From positions 6,138,001 through 6,202,000 of the forward strand of contig NZ_VIWW01000001.1 in assembly GCF_007829885.1 (NCBI RefSeq): a stretch of 64,000 nt of DNA. The letters are read 5' to 3'. The position numbers were made by a program, and so were the translations under genes. How positions within the stretch are numbered: position 1 is the stretch's first letter; each line of letters opens with the position of its first letter. Below the pieces are notes generated by a model. That model was not told where the DNA came from. It did not search any database and worked only from the letters and a program-made list of their open reading frames with translations. Source of the stretch: Streptomyces brevispora. GTDB lineage: Bacteria; Actinomycetota; Actinomycetes; Streptomycetales; Streptomycetaceae. This document shows positions 51,514-59,440 of this stretch, one piece after another.

Positions 51514-51777
51514 GTGGACGAAGTGGTCGGCAACGGCGCGATGGTCCTGCCCGGTGATGCGTCCGCCGACGCGGGCCCACCGATTGTCTCGTCCCGCACC
51601 TTCGGCGCCGTGTTCGTCGAGGTCGGCGTCGACCCGGACCTCGGGCTACTGCGGCCGCGCCGCGCGAGAGGCGTCTACAGCGTCGGCGCGGTCGTCAACG
51701 AGCGCACCGCCCGCTCCCAGAAACCCGGTTTCACCCGGCTGGAGGCCATGGCCTGGCCCGGCGGCGCCCATGCATGA
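51514..51777 (+). pseudogene. Fragment of a molybdopterin-dependent oxidase large subunit
   Basis: An 87-codon stretch reads SSRTFGAVFVEVGVDPDLGL, LRPRRARGVYSVGAVVNERT, ARSQKPGF: the conserved C-terminal part of xanthine dehydrogenase/aldehyde oxidase molybdopterin subunits (YagR type). The other 600 residues are missing, there is no ribosome binding site, and the end is unrelated. It is debris next to the tRNA. Confidence 0.75.
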
Positions 51778-51818
51778 AAGCTGATGTGCCATAGCCCCCC
51801 AAGAAAGGCGAGACCAGA

Positions 51819-52790
51819 ATGACGGAATCTGTGGTCCATGGCTCACGACGTCGAATACGGTGCACCCGCGTCGCGGCGGCGGGCATCGCTGCTGCCGCCC
51901 TGTGCGCGGTCACGGTGGCCCCGGCCATTGCGGACGGCGACGCAAGCGCCGAGAAGCCCACCATCGTGCTGGTGCACGGCGCATTCGCGGACGGCTCCAG
52001 TTGGAACGGGGTGATCGAACGACTTGAGCACCAGGGCTACAAGGTCATGGCCGCGGGCAACCCGCTGCGAGGGCTGTACAGTGACTCGGCCTACATCGCC
52101 TCCGTGCTGAAGAGCATCAGGGGCCCGATCGTGCTGGCCGGTCACTCCTACGGTGGAGCCGTGATCAGCACGGCCGCGGCTGGTAACGCCCGGGTGAAGT
52201 CCCTGGTGTACATCTCGGCGCTGATGCCCGATGTGGGCGAGAGCGGCATGTCACTGGCCACCCGCTTCCCCAGCGCCCTCGGCACTGCCACCCAGGCCGT
52301 GCCCTACCAGGCAGGTGGCGGCGTCAGCGGGACCGACCTCTACCTCAAACGCGACAAGGTGCACCCGGTCTTCGCCGCCTGCCTCCCGATGAGCCAGGCG
52401 AACCTGCTAGCAGACACCCAACGGCCCGCCGCCACCACCGCTTTCTCCGAGACAGCCAAGGTCGCGGCCTGGAAGACCATCCCGTCCTGGGCGCTTGTCG
52501 GCCGGCAGGACATGACCATCAACCCGGACCAGGAACGGTTCGAGGCCAAACGCGCCCACTCCCACACAGTGGAGATCAACTCCTGCCACGTGTCGCTGAT
52601 CGCGCAACCTGACGCCGTCGCCGCCCTGATTCTCCAGGCCGCCACCGCCAGCGGATCCGACCGCCCGGCGCTTGCGAACACCGGCTCCGCGCGGCGCACC
52701 GCAGGCATGACCGGCCTCGCCGGTGCCTGCATGGTCACCGGCTCCGCGGTCGTCCTCCTCGGCCGCCGACTGCGACGCCGCACGCACTGA
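51819..52790 (+). CDS. Exported alpha/beta hydrolase with a sortase (LAXTG) tail
   Basis: A 323-residue protein. The signal peptide (RRIRCTRVAAAGIAAAALCA, cleavage near 38 at AIA) is followed by an alpha/beta hydrolase of the salicylate-esterase-like group: oxyanion HGAFADGSSWNGVIERL, nucleophile Ser110 in GHSYGG, an Asp in VGRQDMTI and His in NSCHVSLI. The C-terminus is a cell-wall sorting signal: LANTG (285-289), a hydrophobic span, then RRLRRRTH. LAXTG is the motif of class E sortases, so the enzyme is probably linked to peptidoglycan. AAGAAAGGCGAG precedes the ATG. Confidence 0.88.
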   Translation: MTESVVHGSRRRIRCTRVAAAGIAAAALCAVTVAPAIADGDASAEKPTIVLVHGAFADGSSWNGVIERLEHQGYKVMAAGNPLRGLYSDSAYIASVLKSIRGPIVLAGHSYGGAVISTAAAGNARVKSLVYISALMPDVGESGMSLATRFPSALGTATQAVPYQAGGGVSGTDLYLKRDKVHPVFAACLPMSQANLLADTQRPAATTAFSETAKVAAWKTIPSWALVGRQDMTINPDQERFEAKRAHSHTVEINSCHVSLIAQPDAVAALILQAATASGSDRPALANTGSARRTAGMTGLAGACMVTGSAVVLLGRRLRRRTH

Positions 52791-53098
52791 CCCTGTGCGT
52801 GCCGACAACCCATGTCACCCATGCTGAGCTGCAGTTCTGGAGTCACGATGTGATCACATCGCGGGCCTCCGGGATCGCCTCGGTGCACGCTCGGGTCTCG
52901 TGGCGATAGTCAAGCGTGAGGGCTGGTCGGCCGGGTCGAGAGATCTGCGGCAACGAAGCATCGGTGATCCCCTGGCGCGGCCTGGCGCGGGCGGACCCAC
53001 GCCAGGGCGCCGGCGACGGGCCGTGGCCCGCCGCCGTATCGTTCAGCCGCGCTCCGGGCGCCGGTCCGGGACGGCGGTGCGGCAACCTCCTCAAGGAA
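52791..53098. other. 308-base intergenic stretch with a 16-bp palindrome
   Basis: Between the convergent hydrolase and CocE genes. CGATGTGATCACATCG at 52846-52861 is a perfect palindrome with TGTGA and TCACA half sites. No gene is supported; a minus-strand frame (SLPQISRPGRPALTLDYRHE) has some coding look but no start or family. Confidence 0.4.
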
Positions 53099-55000
53099 TC
53101 AAGGAGCTCCTGCGTGGATGGCCCTTGTTGCTGGGGCGGTCGCAGCGGACTTGACTCGCGGCGCTGTCGCCCCCGGCTGAGGCAACCCGGCACTCCCCAC
53201 CACAGGCAGGGTCAGGTAGCTGCCGCGCAGGTCCAGTCGTACGGTGGCGCCGGTGGTGGTCGGGGTCGTGTACTCGAAGTCGCTCTGCTGCAGGACCAAC
53301 CCCAGTACGTGTCCGGCCCGGACGGTCTGGTCGGTGGCCTGCATCGGCACGGTGATCGAGTACCACCGGCCGGGCTGCAGCGGAACCCGGAAGCGCAGGG
53401 AGACCCGGTGTGCGGCGTCCTGCCAGCCCCGGGTCAGGATGCCGCGGTCGCTGGTCACCACGTCCTGGGCAGTGTCGTGATAGCACGCGTCGTCGACTGC
53501 GGTCGACGCGCCCCAGCATGATTCGGTGTCCAGTGTCCGGATGCCCTCGTTGGGGTAGATGGTGTTGACCCGCGGGATGGTGCCGTAGTCGACGAGCCGG
53601 GCGGTGAGCTCGGTGGTCGGCCGGTCCACCCGGACGCGCAAGGTCGCGGCCGGCGTTCCGGAGATCCGTACGTCGCGGGTCAGCGGCCCGGAGAGGAAGG
53701 CGACCCGACCGGCGACCGCATCGTTCGGGTTGGCTGTGACGTCGTCCTCGAACAGATCAGGGTTGTCCACCCAGGTCCTCTCGCCCTTGCCGGAACGGCC
53801 GCCCAGAGTGCCGACAGCGCCGTCGCCGTTGCCCAGACGGACCTGCACCCGGTGCGCGCCCGGGGCCGGCCAGGCAGGCTGATCGGTCCACTTTCCGGGC
53901 GAGGTCTCCATGGTCACCTGCGGTTCCCGGTCGATGCCGTTGTGCAGGCCCTGCAGGTAGAAGTCGAACCAGCGGTGCAGCGTGTCGACCCATTCGGCGC
54001 GTCGGAAGTCGAACGGGTCGAGGTGGCCCGCCTGGGAGAGCCAGATCTTGCGAGGCACCTTCAGCCCCGTCCACCACTGGGCGAAGTGGTTCGTCATCAC
54101 GTTGCCGTCATTGAGCCCGTGCACCAGGAAGACCGAGGCCCGTACCTTCGACGCGTGCGGCCGGAGGTCGCGGTCCGCCCAGAAGGCGTTGTAGTCGCCG
54201 GTCGCGTCGTCGCTGCCGGTGTTGAGTTCCCGCAGTGTCCGGGCACAGGCTTCGGCCGGGCGGCTGGTGACCATATTGAACAGGAACTCGTTGGCGCCCG
54301 GTCCGACCACCACCCCGTTGTGGCGCGCGTAGTCGTATCCGCTGGAGGTAGCCGCGATCGGCACGACGGTCTTCAGCCCGTCGACGCCGGTAGCCGCTAC
54401 GCCGTTGGCCACCGTTCCGTCCGCCGACTTGCCGATCATGCCCACCCGGCCATTGGTCCAGCTGGTCGCAACGGCCGGTGACCCATTGGAGTACGTGGCC
54501 TTCGCGCGTCCGTTGAGCCAGTCGATGGCGGCCTTCGCGCCCCACGTGTCTTCGCGCCCGTCGATGTCCGTGCAACCGGTGGACCGGCCGGTGCCGGCCA
54601 GGTCCACGGAGATGACGGCGTACCCGCGCGGCACGAAGTAGTTGTCGTAGAAGAGCGGTTGCTTGGCGATCGTGCCGGCCGCGTCGTATTCCTTGGGCTC
54701 GTTCTCATTGCCGCGGCCGATGCGGCTGTTGTAGGGCGACGCCATCATGATGACCGGCACCCGGATGTTGCCGGCCCGGGGCCGCACCACATCCACCGCC
54801 ACCTTGTCAGGCACCCCGTCGTGGTCATTGTCCAGTGGGGTTTGAACCCAGACGCTCTCTCGGATCGCGTCCGCGTAGGAGTAGACGGGCACCGTGCTGG
54901 TTCCACGGATATGCGGAACGGCCGTCGCGGCGCTCGCCGGTGCGACGGCTGTACCCAGAAAAGCAACCAGAACAAGGCAGTGCACGAGGAATTGACGCAT
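53099..55000 (-). CDS. Secreted CocE/NonD (Xaa-Pro dipeptidyl-peptidase-like) hydrolase
   Basis: A 633-residue S15/CocE protein: signal peptide (MRQFLVHCLVLVAFLGTAVA, cleavage after ASA), then VWVQTPLDNDHDGVPDKVAV, the nucleophile serine in MIGKSADGTVANG, GYAVISVDLAGTGRSTGC, an Asp and His in VFLVHGLNDGNV and SQAGHLDPFDFR, and a C-terminal jelly-roll domain. It resembles the Streptomyces Xaa-Pro dipeptidyl-peptidases, where GKSY is usual in place of GKSA. It cleaves X-Pro peptides or esters outside the cell. I chose the ATG at 55000 because it gives a clean signal peptide; an upstream ATG adds 17 residues with no ribosome site. Confidence 0.88.
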   Translation of the reverse strand: MRQFLVHCLVLVAFLGTAVAPASAATAVPHIRGTSTVPVYSYADAIRESVWVQTPLDNDHDGVPDKVAVDVVRPRAGNIRVPVIMMASPYNSRIGRGNENEPKEYDAAGTIAKQPLFYDNYFVPRGYAVISVDLAGTGRSTGCTDIDGREDTWGAKAAIDWLNGRAKATYSNGSPAVATSWTNGRVGMIGKSADGTVANGVAATGVDGLKTVVPIAATSSGYDYARHNGVVVGPGANEFLFNMVTSRPAEACARTLRELNTGSDDATGDYNAFWADRDLRPHASKVRASVFLVHGLNDGNVMTNHFAQWWTGLKVPRKIWLSQAGHLDPFDFRRAEWVDTLHRWFDFYLQGLHNGIDREPQVTMETSPGKWTDQPAWPAPGAHRVQVRLGNGDGAVGTLGGRSGKGERTWVDNPDLFEDDVTANPNDAVAGRVAFLSGPLTRDVRISGTPAATLRVRVDRPTTELTARLVDYGTIPRVNTIYPNEGIRTLDTESCWGASTAVDDACYHDTAQDVVTSDRGILTRGWQDAAHRVSLRFRVPLQPGRWYSITVPMQATDQTVRAGHVLGLVLQQSDFEYTTPTTTGATVRLDLRGSYLTLPVVGSAGLPQPGATAPRVKSAATAPATRAIHAGAP

Positions 55001-55079
55001 GATCAGATTGTAGGGAGCCAATTCCGGAGATGAAGTTTCGCGATGCCGCATATTCCGGGGACGACGAGGCCTGCGGCCG

Positions 55080-55502
55080 TCAGCTGATCGGTGGCGGGAG
55101 GACGACCCGGGCGGCGAGGAACTTCGGGGCCATCTCGAGGTAGCTGTCGGTGATCAGTTCGGTGAGCTCGGTCCAGTCGGTGTGGTCACCGAGAATGGCG
55201 GCGGCGACGTTGTGACCCCAGTCGGCGCGGAAGAACGGGAACCCGTCGGCGGTCAGGCCGAGCAGGTCGTCGGCGGATACGCGAAACGTCATGACGACCG
55301 GCCCTTGACCTGCGGTCCTGTACGGGGCGTAGACGGGGAAGCGATCCGCGTCCGGCGTGTAGACGTGGGCGAATGTCCGTGTACGGATCCGCCAGCGCAC
55401 ACCGATCCAGGCCGGTTCCTCGTACGACTGGGGCAGCTGCCGGCAGATCGTCCGCAGCCGGTTCAGGATCTCCGGCGGCGGCACGTCTTCGATACGGGAC
55501 AT
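55080..55502 (-). CDS. MmcQ/YjbR family protein
   Basis: A 140-residue YjbR-type protein: RLRTICRQLPQSYEEPAWIG, GVRWRIRTRTFAHVY, VMTFRVSADDLLGLTADGFP and ADWGHNVAAAILGD...DWTELTELITDSY follow the family's CyaY-like fold. Many are annotated as DNA-binding; the function is not known. It lies downstream of, and apart from, the hydrolase, in the same direction. Confidence 0.85.
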   Translation of the reverse strand: MSRIEDVPPPEILNRLRTICRQLPQSYEEPAWIGVRWRIRTRTFAHVYTPDADRFPVYAPYRTAGQGPVVMTFRVSADDLLGLTADGFPFFRADWGHNVAAAILGDHTDWTELTELITDSYLEMAPKFLAARVVLPPPIS

Positions 55503-55652
55503 GGGCCGACTCTAGCGGCCGCCGGCCGCGGCCGGTCCGGGCCGCCCGCGCGATTACCCAAAACATGGGGCACCGCGGAGGCCGCTCTTCGCCGGGTGAA
55601 GAAGCCAGAATGATTCTGCTTGGTACGACTTCGGACTGAGAGGGTGTGGCTT

Positions 55653-56018
55653 GTGGATTTCAGGCGCCGGACAATCGTTTTCGAGGCGGCAGATCTTGAT
55701 GCGGAAAGCGCGTTCTGGGCTGGGCTGTTGGACGGCGTGGTCGAGGCGAAGGACACGTGGCACAACGTCTGGGTCGAGGGGGAGTGGCACCTGGCCGTCC
55801 AGCTGTCGCCCGATTATGTGCCGCCCGTGTGGCCGGGTGGGACCTCGTCGCAGCAGGTTCATCTCGACTTCTACCTCGACGACCTCGAAGCCGCGCACGA
55901 GAAAGTGATCAAGCTGGGTGGGCGGTTGGTGAAGTCGGCCGACGATCCCGCCGCGCGCACCGGATTCCGGGTGTACGCCGATCCGGCTGGTCACCCCTTC
56001 TGTCTTGCCTGGCCGTAG
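55653..56018 (+). CDS. VOC family protein
   Basis: A 121-residue vicinal-oxygen-chelate fold protein (glyoxalase/bleomycin resistance type): IVFEAADLDAESAFWAGLLD, the metal-side QVHLDFYLDDLEAAHEKVIK, LGGRLVKSADDP and FRVYADPAGHPFCLAW. The His of HLDF and the C-terminal Glu-equivalent are partly changed, so metal use is unsure. GTG start with GAGGGTG upstream. It could be a dioxygenase-like or antibiotic-binding protein. Confidence 0.85.
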   Translation: MDFRRRTIVFEAADLDAESAFWAGLLDGVVEAKDTWHNVWVEGEWHLAVQLSPDYVPPVWPGGTSSQQVHLDFYLDDLEAAHEKVIKLGGRLVKSADDPAARTGFRVYADPAGHPFCLAWP

Positions 56019-56045
56019 TGCCGTAACACCTCTGGGCAGGACACG

Positions 56046-56086
56046 ACGCTGGTGGCCGGTTATCCGAGAGGACCGGCCACCAGCGT
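56046..56086. terminator. Bidirectional hairpin after VOC and LVIVD genes
   Basis: ACGCTGGTGGCCGGT and its exact complement form a perfect 15-bp stem around an 11-base loop between the two convergent stops. Confidence 0.8.
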
Positions 56087-56103
56087 GTGTTCGTGGTCCG
56101 GGA

Positions 56104-57906
56104 TCAGACGTCGAAGATGTAGAGACCGTAGTTGCGGTCAGTGACCAGGACGTAGTTCTTCTCACCGATCTTGTGAACCACGACGCCCACGAAGTCGTTG
56201 CCGGGCTCGCGGTAGGCGCCGACCTCCCGCAGGCCGTCCGGGCCGTAGCTCAGGACGCGGAGCCCGCCCGAGTAGAAGGTCGCGTAGACCAGCCGGCGGT
56301 CCGGGTCGATTGCGACGTGAGACGCCGAGAGGTCGCCGAAGCCGGTCGCGTACTTCGGGTCCTGCGACTCGGGGATGGCGTACGTGTCGATCTGTTCGAG
56401 GGAGCCGCCGCCATCCGGGAGGAGGGTCTTGAACAGCCGGAGGTAACCCCATCCGTTGAACACCGATCTGAGGTCGATCGAGGGAAGGTCCGGCGCGTCC
56501 GGTGTCGCGGTCGAGCCGGCCGTCTCCTCGGTCACATCGGTCACCCCGAGCAGCCGCAGACCGGTCAGGCGGTTGACGAAGATCAGCGGAATCGGTCCCT
56601 TGGCCGACGTGGGGTACTGGTGGAGCGCGTCCGGGCCCTGGCGGTTGAAGACGATGCCCGCCGCGTAACCGGCCGCGGCGACGGCGTCCAGCTTCTCCTG
56701 GAACGAGCACCCCGGACTCGACCCGGCGGTCAGCAGCGAGGCGTCACGCTCCATGAGCGCGATTCCGCGGCCGGGCCGCACCGTGCCCGGGCATCCGTTG
56801 CCGACGAAGGTCGGCGTACCGGAGATGCCGTTCACGTCGTCGATCGGTGCCGTGTCCGGGCTCCAGGCCGCGGTGAACTCCAGGCCTGCGTCCGGCCCCG
56901 ACGTGATGGTGCCGAGCAGGCGCACCGCTTCGTAGTTCTCGTCGGCGCCCACCAGATACTGCGCGTCGGGCGAGAGCGCGCAGTGTTCGGCGTTGCCCTC
57001 CGGCGCGGCCTGTTCCCCGAACTTCGCCCGCTCCTCGTCCAGTTCGGCGTAGAAGGACTGAGCGATCATCGAGACGTTGCCCGGCGTCGGGTCGGTCACG
57101 TCGAGCAGTACGTATCCGCCGTCCCAGTACGTCGCGCTCATGACATAGCGGTCGCCGGTCCGCTGCACACTGACGGCGTGTGCGAACAGCGAGTTGAGGC
57201 CCGCGGGGGACTCCTGTGCGACACCGAACGGTGGCACCCGCAGGTCGAGGGAGGTGACCATCGACGGGTTGCGCGGGTCGGTGATGTCCATGATGCAGAT
57301 ATCAGTGGTGATCTTGACGGTGACCATGGCGACGTAGGTGCGGCCGGTGAACTCGTTGGTCCACGGGAACACGTAGTAGACCTCGACGGCCTGGGTCAGC
57401 GACGACCCGTCCACGTCCGTGTAGTCGCCGGCGTGGGCGGCCAGGAGCTGGGCGTGCTCCGGGTCGCTGATGTCCCAGATGTTGATGCCGCCCCGCTCGC
57501 CCGGCCCGGTCGGGTCCGGCGCGTTGGCCTGGGCGTAGATCTCGTTGCCGTGAACGAACAGCACACCGCTGAAGTACTCGTTGTCGATCTCGATGATGCC
57601 CGGACCCTCGCCGACGTAGTTGCCCGTCGTCGTCTCCATGAACGCGCTCTCGACCTCGAACGGCGCCTGCGGATCGCTGATGTCGATGACGTAGGCGCCG
57701 GTTCGCTCGCACGTCGGCTCACGGTAGGCCGTGAGGAACGCGTGGTCTCCGTACGCGGCCAGGTCGCAGATGTGCCGCTCGAGGCCGGCCCCCGACGGGT
57801 TGGTGACCTGGGTCCTCCCCACGAGCCGCACTCCGTGAACGGAGGGCGGCAGGTGTCCTGTCTCAAGCGCCTGCTGGTCACCGTGGGTCATGCCGGTGCC
57901 GGTCAT
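56104..57906 (-). CDS. LVIVD-repeat protein with an inserted PA domain
   Basis: A 600-residue protein of LVIVD-type beta-propeller repeats: AYVIDISDPQAPFEVESAF, INIWDISDPEHAQLLAAHAG, ICIMDITDPRNPSMVTSLDL, YVLLDVTDPTPGNVS and a final LVTDRNYGLYIFDV. Between about 360 and 455 is a protease-associated (PA) domain, GRGIALMERDASLLTAGSSP, GCSFQEKLDAVAAAGYAAGI, VFNRQGPD, which binds peptides in secreted proteases. No signal peptide is seen after the ATG, which has AGGAGGT seven bases upstream; export by another route or a cytoplasmic role remain open. It is upstream of the peptide cluster and may or may not belong to it. Confidence 0.82.
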   Translation of the reverse strand: MTGTGMTHGDQQALETGHLPPSVHGVRLVGRTQVTNPSGAGLERHICDLAAYGDHAFLTAYREPTCERTGAYVIDISDPQAPFEVESAFMETTTGNYVGEGPGIIEIDNEYFSGVLFVHGNEIYAQANAPDPTGPGERGGINIWDISDPEHAQLLAAHAGDYTDVDGSSLTQAVEVYYVFPWTNEFTGRTYVAMVTVKITTDICIMDITDPRNPSMVTSLDLRVPPFGVAQESPAGLNSLFAHAVSVQRTGDRYVMSATYWDGGYVLLDVTDPTPGNVSMIAQSFYAELDEERAKFGEQAAPEGNAEHCALSPDAQYLVGADENYEAVRLLGTITSGPDAGLEFTAAWSPDTAPIDDVNGISGTPTFVGNGCPGTVRPGRGIALMERDASLLTAGSSPGCSFQEKLDAVAAAGYAAGIVFNRQGPDALHQYPTSAKGPIPLIFVNRLTGLRLLGVTDVTEETAGSTATPDAPDLPSIDLRSVFNGWGYLRLFKTLLPDGGGSLEQIDTYAIPESQDPKYATGFGDLSASHVAIDPDRRLVYATFYSGGLRVLSYGPDGLREVGAYREPGNDFVGVVVHKIGEKNYVLVTDRNYGLYIFDV

Positions 57907-57951
57907 GCGTACCTCCTGACTGTGCCTGCATGCGGAACGCGAAGGATGACG

Positions 57952-58359
57952 TCACTTCCGCTCGGAGAACGGGGTCATCTGGAAGCTGATGAACCGCCAG
58001 CCGCCGCGGTCGTGGTGGTGCAGGATCTGGGTGGCCACGCCCGCGAGCGTGCGTTCGCCGCCGTCCGGCGTACGCAGAAGGTTGGTGAGCGGGCCGGTGA
58101 CGACCGCGACGTCGCCGACGAGCCGGATGAGCAACTCGCCCCGGGTGATGTCGAGGTAGGGGCGCCGGCCGGCGGTGTGCTCGAGAAGTTGCGTCTTGGT
58201 GTGGGTGATGCCGTGCGCGTGGGTGTGCACCAGCGTGTCGTCGAAGATCTCGTCCAGGGCGTCCAGATCGACGTCGACGAGTGCCCGCTGTCGGCGGCGC
58301 TCGACGGCATGCAGTTCGGCGGCGACCCGCTGATCCGGTGGATGAACGGTGACGTGCAT
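57952..58359 (-). CDS. SnoaL/DUF4440-like NTF2-fold protein
   Basis: A 135-residue protein: AAELHAVERRRQRALVDVDL, DALDEIFDDTLVHTHAHGIT, HTKTQLLEHTAGRRPYLDIT, VAVVTGPLTNLLRTPDGGER, GGWRFISFQMTPFS. It is the NTF2-like fold with a His-rich central pocket. Such proteins are cyclases, isomerases or hydrolases in antibiotic clusters, and the last 300 bases before a LuxR gene fit that use. GGAGGG is three bases before the ATG. Function is unassigned. Confidence 0.85.
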   Translation of the reverse strand: MHVTVHPPDQRVAAELHAVERRRQRALVDVDLDALDEIFDDTLVHTHAHGITHTKTQLLEHTAGRRPYLDITRGELLIRLVGDVAVVTGPLTNLLRTPDGGERTLAGVATQILHHHDRGGWRFISFQMTPFSERK

Positions 58360-58411
58360 GTGCCCTCCACGGTGCTCCGACGACGGCCTTCGGCCAGGTG
58401 GCGGACTTCGG

Positions 58412-59017
58412 TCAGGCGGCGGACTTCGCCAGCCGGCTGAGAAGCGCGACCCGGGTGAGTTCGGCCTTGTTGCCGACGCCGAGCTTGGCGCGGATGCGTT
58501 TGACGTACGTGTCGACGGTGTGCGGGCTGATGCCGAGCCGGGTGGCGATCTGCCCGTGGGTCAGTCCCCGGGAGATCTGGCCGAGCACCTGTTCCTCGCG
58601 CCCGGAGAGGTTCAGCGCGAGCGGGTCGGGGCGTGCCGCCTGGCACTTCGTGGCGTGGCCCTCGGGCAAGACCTGGACGCCGGCCGTCACGGTTCGTAGC
58701 GCCGCGATCAGACTCTCGCCCGACTGGTGCTTGTGGATCACACCGATGGCGCCCGCCCGCAGATACTCCTCGGCCGACAACGACCAGCTGTTGAGGAGGA
58801 CCAGGACCGCCGTGGTGCGGGCCGCCTCGGCGATGTCGTCCAGACCGTTCGCCGCCCCGAGGGCATCGTCGTCGATCAGGGCCGCGTCGGCGAGCCAAGA
58901 CAACTGCTCGGTCGGAGAATGGCGGGTCGAGACGATGGAGATCCCTTCACTGGAGAGAATCTGTATGAGGCCGACAAGATAGACCGGACTGCTGATCAGA
59001 GCATCAACGCGAAGCAC
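58412..59017 (-). CDS. NarL/LuxR-type response regulator
   Basis: About 201 residues: a receiver-like domain (1-125; VDALISSPVYLVGLIQILSS, AALIDDDAL with an acidic patch, LSAEEYLRAGAIGVIHKHQS) and a C-terminal LuxR helix-turn-helix (LNLSGREEQVLGQISRGLTH, GQIATRLGISPHTVDTYVKR). The usual phosphorylated Asp is near IDDDA. No histidine kinase is next to it, so it may be orphan or ligand-controlled. I prefer the GTG at 59017 with GGGGGA four bases upstream; an ATG 12 codons earlier lacks any ribosome site. It lies at the left edge of the peptide cluster and is a good candidate for its regulator. Confidence 0.85.
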   Translation of the reverse strand: MLRVDALISSPVYLVGLIQILSSEGISIVSTRHSPTEQLSWLADAALIDDDALGAANGLDDIAEAARTTAVLVLLNSWSLSAEEYLRAGAIGVIHKHQSGESLIAALRTVTAGVQVLPEGHATKCQAARPDPLALNLSGREEQVLGQISRGLTHGQIATRLGISPHTVDTYVKRIRAKLGVGNKAELTRVALLSRLAKSAA

Positions 59018-59440
59018 AATTCCCCCGTAGATACCTGGGATGGCGTTCTCCATCGTCTAACAGGCCAGTGGCAGGCGGACCATGGGTCTGCCCGCTGTCG
59101 TGCAATCGCCCGGCGGGAATGCGACCGGTTGGTCCACCGGACTCCGGAACAACTGAACGATATATCGAACAAGCGGCCGTGATCTATAGCCGCTAGCAAT
59201 TATCAGACCCTCCGGGGACGCCCGCTCGTCGCGTCAATCGGGGACATGGACCTGCTTCGACGACAGCCATAAGATCGCTTGCTTCGATCGGTTCCATTCC
59301 CCTCTGACATGCGTGGATGCTGCAGCCACAGTGGATGGAGCTGCCGGCGGCGGCGCCTGTCGCTGGTTCACGTGACTGCGCAGCTCCGGCCGGTCCTGCC
59401 TACTGTCGATCACACAGTGGGCTCGCGAAGGGACTGACCG
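59018..59440. other. 423-base divergent control region at the peptide cluster edge
   Basis: Between the LuxR-type regulator and the antiporter operon. AT-richer parts (CGATATATCGAACAAG, GATCTATAGCCGCTAGCAA) could hold promoters. CTGCCGGCGGCGGCG and similar GC runs are not coding. No gene is supported. Confidence 0.45.

Noticed and set aside
52843..53193. 116-codon minus ORF
   Set aside because: Overlaps the start of the CocE C-terminus region, no recognisable family, no ribosome site.
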